The translations under genes and the position numbers were made by a program. Positions 1-5,184 of a DNA stretch of 5,184 bases are shown one piece after another. The notes under the pieces are model-generated. The model ran no database searches and was not told the origin of the DNA. It saw nothing but the letters and a program-made list of their open reading frames with translations. Positions within the stretch are counted from its first letter, which is position 1, and the number at the start of each line of letters is the position of its first letter. Source of the stretch: Planctomicrobium sp. (GTDB taxonomy: Bacteria > Planctomycetota > Planctomycetia > Planctomycetales > Planctomycetaceae); NCBI GenBank assembly GCA_018659505.1, contig JABJMI010000126.1, forward strand, positions 1 through 5,184. The letters are read 5' to 3'.

Positions 1-2068
<2,068 letters not shown>

Positions 2069-2124
2069 GTTTGACTTACGCTGTATGACTCTTCAATTAT
2101 GTATTCGCTGTGAAGCAATCGGTT

Positions 2125-2793
2125 TTAGTTTGTCACTAACTGACCGAGTGTTTCATCAATGAGTTTGTCTTGATCAGACGATTGAAGTTGTGTTCGCAAC
2201 TTGGCTTCGGCAGATTCTGTGACTCGTTTTGATAAATGGTCAAATAAGTCGTTCAAAGTCTGATCTCTGGTTCTATCGATCTCGTGCTTTGCTCGCTCTA
2301 ACATCTGAGCCGCTTCTCGATTTGCAAGCTCAATGATTTCTTTCTCAGTGTGAGTCGCGTCACGCTTCGCTTCTGCAAGTGTTTCAGCAACAGTTTCGTC
2401 CATTGCCTCAAGTTGACCACGATACTGATTCAAAGATGCTTGAGCAGAAGCCAAATGGGCTTCGGCAACAGAAATTAAATCGTTTTCAACCTTTTCACGA
2501 GCAGCCATGTTTGTGATGAGGGAATCCCAAAGACCGAGTTTCACAATTGCAAAGCAGAATCCTGCAAAAGCAATGATCGACCAAAAGGACAAGTCTGCCC
2601 AAATTGTTGGTTTCTCGTGGTCATCATGACCATCCGCTCCGTGTCCGGCTGCATCGTGATCTTCTTCGTGACCATGATCATCTGCAGCTGATTCAGCTTT
2701 ATGAATATCGCTGTGGCTTTCTTCGCCATGATCTTGTGCGAATAAATTCGACGCACTGAACATGCAGGCGACCACAATCATAGCGAAACGCAT
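2125..2793 (-). CDS. atpF: Fo ATP synthase subunit b (second b-type subunit)
   Basis: This is a peripheral-stalk subunit: one membrane helix plus a long cytoplasmic coiled coil that holds F1 against rotation. From the ATG at 2793 it has 222 residues. They comprise a signal-peptide-like start (MRFAMIVVACMFSASNLFA, 1-19), a His/Asp/Glu-rich segment (20-61, nine His), a membrane helix (about 67-89, WADLSFWSIIAFAG...), and a charged heptad-like helix rich in Ala, Glu and Lys to about 195. The tail SDQDKLIDETLGQL resembles the delta-binding C-terminus of canonical b, which is why I call this gene b rather than b'. The frame stays open to an ATG at 2859 and a TTG at 2862. The added residues do not look like a protein N-terminus and no SD supports any start, so the choice of 2793 is tentative. 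E. coli b is 156 residues; most of the extra length is at the N-terminus. Confidence 0.93.
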   Translation of the reverse strand: MRFAMIVVACMFSASNLFAQDHGEESHSDIHKAESAADDHGHEEDHDAAGHGADGHDDHEKPTIWADLSFWSIIAFAGFCFAIVKLGLWDSLITNMAAREKVENDLISVAEAHLASAQASLNQYRGQLEAMDETVAETLAEAKRDATHTEKEIIELANREAAQMLERAKHEIDRTRDQTLNDLFDHLSKRVTESAEAKLRTQLQSSDQDKLIDETLGQLVTN

Positions 2794-2865
2794 GATTTGC
2801 GAGCGTAACAAATTGTGATGACTGAATGAGATCAACGAACTACCTTCAATTTCACACATCAATGA

Positions 2866-3477
2866 TTAAAGTCGACGACCAACGATTTGTTCAGTCGCCA
2901 AGGCGACTTGGTCATCAACAAGAGAATCCAGATTACTAATCGCGGCTGCATGAGCTTCTTGAATCTCTTGCAATGCTTCAGTTTTGATTCTTTGTGCTTC
3001 CTGTTCTGCTTTGGTCACAATATCTCGTTTCTGAGCATCGGCTTCAGATCGTGCTTCGGCGATGAGCGCCTTCACTTGATCTTGAACTTCTGCCAGTCGC
3101 TTCTCTGATTCAATCCGCAGCGTTTCAACTTCCCGACGAGCCGCTTCCGCATCTCGCTCAGCGTTAATCACACGACCTTCTCGACTGTTAATCCCTGAAA
3201 TCAGGGGCAGCCAAGTTGTACTTCGCATGATGAAGATGAAAGCTCCGAACAAAAGAAATGTCCAGAGAAACATATCCAACCGAGGTTGGACTGGTGGCAG
3301 GTTATAGTCCGGTGTTTCAGGGAACAACAATGTTCCAATTGGATCAGCGTCTGCTGCTGCCGCTTTCGGCTTCTCAGCGTGATCTGCTCCATGCTCTGCG
3401 GCATAAGTCGCTGTATTTGTGAACAAGATCATTCCTGCCACAATTATACAGAACAAATACTTCAGTGAATTTAACAC
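2866..3477 (-). CDS. atpF: Fo ATP synthase b'-like subunit (first b-type subunit)
   Basis: This is the second peripheral-stalk protein, expected to pair with the b subunit encoded just downstream. Reading from a GTG at 3477 gives 203 residues: a signal peptide (VLNSLKYLFCIIVAGMILF, cleavage after TATYA near 26), a short AEHGADHAEKP linker, a Pro-rich lead-in, and a membrane helix at about 69-88 (MFLWTFLLFGAFIFIM). A long charged coiled coil (about 95-193) follows and ends ATEQIVGRRL. It lacks the extra delta-binding-type tail of the neighbouring b gene, which suggests b' (called atpG in cyanobacteria). The frame remains open to a TTG at 3546, inside the end of atpE. That longer form would bury the signal peptide behind 23 residues. 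Only GGGTG precedes the GTG, so the start is uncertain. The reading as a b-type subunit is firm; b versus b' is inference. Confidence 0.92.
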   Translation of the reverse strand: MLNSLKYLFCIIVAGMILFTNTATYAAEHGADHAEKPKAAAADADPIGTLLFPETPDYNLPPVQPRLDMFLWTFLLFGAFIFIMRSTTWLPLISGINSREGRVINAERDAEAARREVETLRIESEKRLAEVQDQVKALIAEARSEADAQKRDIVTKAEQEAQRIKTEALQEIQEAHAAAISNLDSLVDDQVALATEQIVGRRL

Positions 3478-3532
3478 ACGGACACCCGAAATCAGTCGCT
3501 TAAAGATATTGAAATCCCCAAAGGGAACATGA

Positions 3533-3838
3533 CTAGCCAAGTACAATACCGAGGATACAGACGATCAGTGCGAAGAATGTCGCACCTTCGATCAGAGCGG
3601 CTGCCAGAAGCATACCACCACTGATGTCTTTGGCAGCTTCCGGTTGACGAGCCATGCTCTCAACAGCAGCAGCACCAATACGTCCGATACCAAAACCGGC
3701 ACCCAACATGATCAAACCAGCACCAAACGCAGGTGAGAGATCGATTGCGGCTTTTGCACCATCTTGTGCCATGGCAGGAACCGAAAAACAAAGAACGGCG
3801 ACTGCGAAAGTCCAGCTAATTTTCAGAAAACGAGACAC
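3533..3838 (-). CDS. atpE: Fo ATP synthase subunit c, with signal-peptide-like N-terminus
   Basis: This is the hairpin protein that forms the rotating c ring and carries ions across the membrane. From the GTG at 3838 it has 101 residues. Residues 1-24 form a signal peptide ending in VPAMA before QDGAK. The mature part is a two-helix hairpin: helix 1 carries the glycine motif GAGFGIG (46-52), the polar loop is ARQPE (63-67), and helix 2 carries the ion-binding glutamate E84 in ALIEGATFFALIV. The residues after E84 are Gly and Ala, and helix 1 has Ile51 where Na+-type rings have Gln, so coupling to protons is inferred. The GTG is chosen because GAGGAG lies seven bases upstream. The frame is open to an ATG at 3898, but its 20 extra residues (RFGRPSDKLRSS...) would precede the signal peptide and have no SD. 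Confidence 0.96.
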   Translation of the reverse strand: MSRFLKISWTFAVAVLCFSVPAMAQDGAKAAIDLSPAFGAGLIMLGAGFGIGRIGAAAVESMARQPEAAKDISGGMLLAAALIEGATFFALIVCILGIVLG

Positions 3839-3845
3839 TTCAGAA

Positions 3846-3851
3846 CTCCTC
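3846..3851 (-). promoter_or_regulatory. Shine-Dalgarno sequence deciding the atpE start
   Basis: GAGGAG on the minus strand lies seven bases before the GTG at 3838. It is the strongest SD in the window. It fixes the atpE start and excludes the upstream ATG at 3898. Strong initiation fits the need for many c subunits per complex. Confidence 0.75.
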
Positions 3852-3863
3852 AATTTGTCAGAT

Positions 3864-3886
3864 GGTCGCCCGAACCGAGCTTGACC
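3864..3886 (-). promoter_or_regulatory. Possible mRNA hairpin in the atpB-atpE leader
   Basis: In the minus-strand transcript GGTC pairs with GACC and, after an AA bulge, GCTC pairs with GGGC (one G-U pair) around a GGTTC loop. This gives an eight-pair, mostly GC stem about a dozen bases upstream of the atpE SD. It is not followed by a T run, so it is unlikely to be a terminator. A role in mRNA stability or processing that favours atpE is possible but unproven. Confidence 0.3.
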
Positions 3887-3927
3887 GTGGATACTCAAAA
3901 ACGTGAAAACTCAAAGCTCACAAGCTG

Positions 3928-4827
3928 TTAATGCTCGTGCAGCGACATTGCAATAAAAATTGTAGCCAGGAATGTAAACACGTACGCCTGAATAAAGGCA
4001 ACGAGCAATTCCAGTAGACCAACTCCGATTTGTCCCGCCAAACTTCCGGGCATGACAATAAACCAGGCACCGCTTGTGGCGGCATCCGCGATAAACGCCA
4101 AGATCACAGCGAGGACTGTATGACCTCCCATGATATTCGCAAAAAGTCGAACAGCAAGGACGCCGTGTTTAATCAGTAAACCACCTGCCTCGATGACAAA
4201 TATCATCGGCACAAGGAAGATTTTGATAGGAGCAGGAGCATCAACCGCTGGCACCATGTGGGTCCAGAAGCCGATAGGTCCGTGCATCTGTGCACCATAG
4301 AAGAACGTCGCAATAAATGCGATGAGTGCCAATGCACCCGTCACATTGATATTGGCTGTCGCTGAACCGAACCAGGGAAACGCCCCTAATAAGTTGCAGA
4401 ATAGAATGAAGAAGAAACATGACCATAGAAATGGAAGGTATTTATCTGCCGGGTGACCAACTTCACCATCGTGAGCATGATCGCCAGAGTTATCTGTAAT
4501 ATAAGTTCCGACTTCGTCGTGTGCGTGTTGATGATCGTCGTGGTGGTGCGGATCACCAATAACTGGTCGAACCACATTGTCGCGAACGTAAAGAGCGAGC
4601 ATTTCCCAGAAGTTCCAGAAATACCCAGTGACTGGGTTGCCGCCTTTGGTTTTACTGACGAGTCCTCGGAAGATAAAAAAGACTAAAAGGGCAGCCACGA
4701 GTTGCAGAACCATATACTTGGTCAACTGCAAACCCATAATTTCAGGCAACTTAATATGAATCCCAAATGGAAGATGGAATTCATTAAAGTCGTAGACGTG
4801 ATGAAATGTTCCGTGACTGGCTAACAT
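3928..4827 (-). CDS. atpB: Fo ATP synthase subunit a
   Basis: This membrane stator subunit provides the two half-channels that bring ions to and from the c ring. It has 299 residues. The first membrane helix is near 36-54 (KYMVLQLVAALLVFFIF). A long hydrophilic loop at 91-129 has nine His and many Asp. The helices after it start near 130, 158, 201 and 265. The essential arginine is R227 in LAVRLFANI (E. coli R210), and Q280 in FIQAYVF matches E. coli Q252. Nine residues after the arginine is H236 (E. coli E219), and seven before the glutamine is E273 (E. coli H245), the exchanged pair seen in mitochondrial subunit a. The ATG at 4827 gives a family-typical N-terminus (FHLPFGIHIKLPEI...), preceded by only a weak GAG. 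It lies 62 bases after the AtpI-like gene and 89 bases before atpE. Confidence 0.97.
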   Translation of the reverse strand: MLASHGTFHHVYDFNEFHLPFGIHIKLPEIMGLQLTKYMVLQLVAALLVFFIFRGLVSKTKGGNPVTGYFWNFWEMLALYVRDNVVRPVIGDPHHHDDHQHAHDEVGTYITDNSGDHAHDGEVGHPADKYLPFLWSCFFFILFCNLLGAFPWFGSATANINVTGALALIAFIATFFYGAQMHGPIGFWTHMVPAVDAPAPIKIFLVPMIFVIEAGGLLIKHGVLAVRLFANIMGGHTVLAVILAFIADAATSGAWFIVMPGSLAGQIGVGLLELLVAFIQAYVFTFLATIFIAMSLHEH

Positions 4828-4872
4828 AAACTCAAGCGATCAAGGTTTCACATTGAAAGGAATGAGATTCAA

Positions 4873-4888
4873 AATCAAGTCGTTGATT
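4873..4888 (-). promoter_or_regulatory. Small AT-rich hairpin after the AtpI-like gene
   Basis: AATCAA and TTGATT form a perfect six-base-pair stem around a four-base CGAC loop directly after the TAA of the upstream gene, followed by TTTTG in the transcript. The stem is short and AT-rich, so at most it is a weak attenuator or processing site ahead of atpB. It may be chance. Confidence 0.2.
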
Positions 4889-4889
4889 C

Positions 4890-5165
4890 TTATTTCCGCT
4901 GGTAGTCTTTCCAGACCAGCCAAGTTTCTACATAGAGACAAGCTAAGTAGACAACCGTTACGGACCCAAAAAAACTGAGAGTTCTCAAAGTTGAAAACTT
5001 CCAGACAACATAACTCGCAAGTCCGATGGTCATGGCAAACCGTAATGAGGTCGCTGCAATGATGACTCCTGGTCCTGTTCCGTAGCGAAACAAAAAGACC
5101 AAAACGAAAACCGCTGCGGGAGTGGTCACCAGTGTGGCTGTCCAAACCGCCTCAATGTCTGCCAT
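4890..5165 (-). CDS. Small three-helix membrane protein, probably AtpI-like (ATP synthase subunit I)
   Basis: The 91-residue protein is strongly hydrophobic, with three predicted membrane helices at about 8-26, 31-54 and 62-84. Arg42 sits inside the second helix (TSLRFAMTIGLAS), and the C-terminus is charged (WKDYQRK). Its place directly before atpB is where atpI lies in most ATP synthase operons. AtpI proteins are proposed to help assemble the c ring or bring in Mg2+. Usual AtpI proteins have four helices and about 120-130 residues, so this one is short or diverged, and I do not recognise a decisive AtpI motif. The frame stays open upstream to the window edge, so a longer protein is possible. 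Against that, a TGA in another frame at 5174-5176 could end a preceding gene, and GGGAAG just before the ATG at 5165 is a fair SD. The assignment rests mostly on position. Confidence 0.6.
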   Translation of the reverse strand: MADIEAVWTATLVTTPAAVFVLVFLFRYGTGPGVIIAATSLRFAMTIGLASYVVWKFSTLRTLSFFGSVTVVYLACLYVETWLVWKDYQRK

Positions 5166-5184
5166 GCTTCCCGTCAGAAAAGCA

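Noticed and set aside
2069..2124. CTTCA/TGAAG inverted repeat between atpF and atpH
   Set aside because: Only five base pairs around a long loop; expected by chance in a gap of this size.
2541..2777. Second minus-strand frame inside atpF
   Set aside because: It is out of frame with a clear b subunit and shows no family features; the His/Met-rich stretch is the shifted reading of the His/Asp-rich codons.
2758..2793. Lipobox-like VVAC near the start of subunit b
   Set aside because: The Cys would be at residue 10, leaving too short a hydrophobic region before it; a later cleavage at NLFA before QDHG fits better.
3515..3526. TCCC/GGGA mini-hairpin after atpE
   Set aside because: A four-base-pair stem without a T tract is too weak to call a terminator.
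4840..5145. Minus-strand frame of 101 codons overlapping the AtpI-like gene
   Set aside because: Its product is Cys/Arg/His-rich with no coherent pattern, while the other frame gives three clean membrane helices directly before atpB.

Overview
The window is one continuous stretch of an F-type (FoF1) ATP synthase operon, read entirely from the minus strand. In transcription order (right to left) it holds a small membrane protein resembling AtpI, then subunit a (atpB), c (atpE), a b'-like subunit, b (atpF), delta (atpH) and alpha (atpA). AtpA runs off the left edge about a dozen codons short of its expected end. The order a-c-b'-b-delta-alpha matches operons that encode two different b-type stalk subunits, as known from cyanobacteria and several other bacterial lineages. 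I see no mobile element, RNA gene, CRISPR array or plus-strand gene, and no gene-free stretch longer than about 90 bases.

The organism is most likely a planctomycete or a related bacterium of middling GC content. This is inference from three traits: two b-type genes, signal-peptide-like N-termini on both b subunits and on c, and mostly weak or absent Shine-Dalgarno (SD) sequences. A phylogeny of AtpA would settle it.

Layout on the minus strand: 5165-4890 AtpI-like; 4827-3928 atpB; 3838-3533 atpE; 3477-2866 b'-like; 2793-2125 atpF; 2068-1424 atpH; 1473-1 atpA, overlapping atpH by 50 bases. I moved three starts inward from the longest possible reading frames. For atpE, a GTG with a GAGGAG SD seven bases upstream gives a clean signal peptide. 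For the two b-type genes, the inner starts also give clean signal peptides, but without SD support.

The products work as one machine. Subunit a and the c ring form the ion path, b and b' form the peripheral stalk, delta joins the stalk to F1, and alpha is the non-catalytic nucleotide-binding subunit. Gamma, beta and epsilon are expected beyond the left edge. The most notable points are: clear SDs only at atpE and atpA, the two genes here whose products are needed in several copies; a mitochondria-like His/Glu swap in subunit a; His/Asp-rich segments in subunits a and b; and the atpH/atpA overlap. The window is a housekeeping locus, and I see no evidence of an undescribed system in it.
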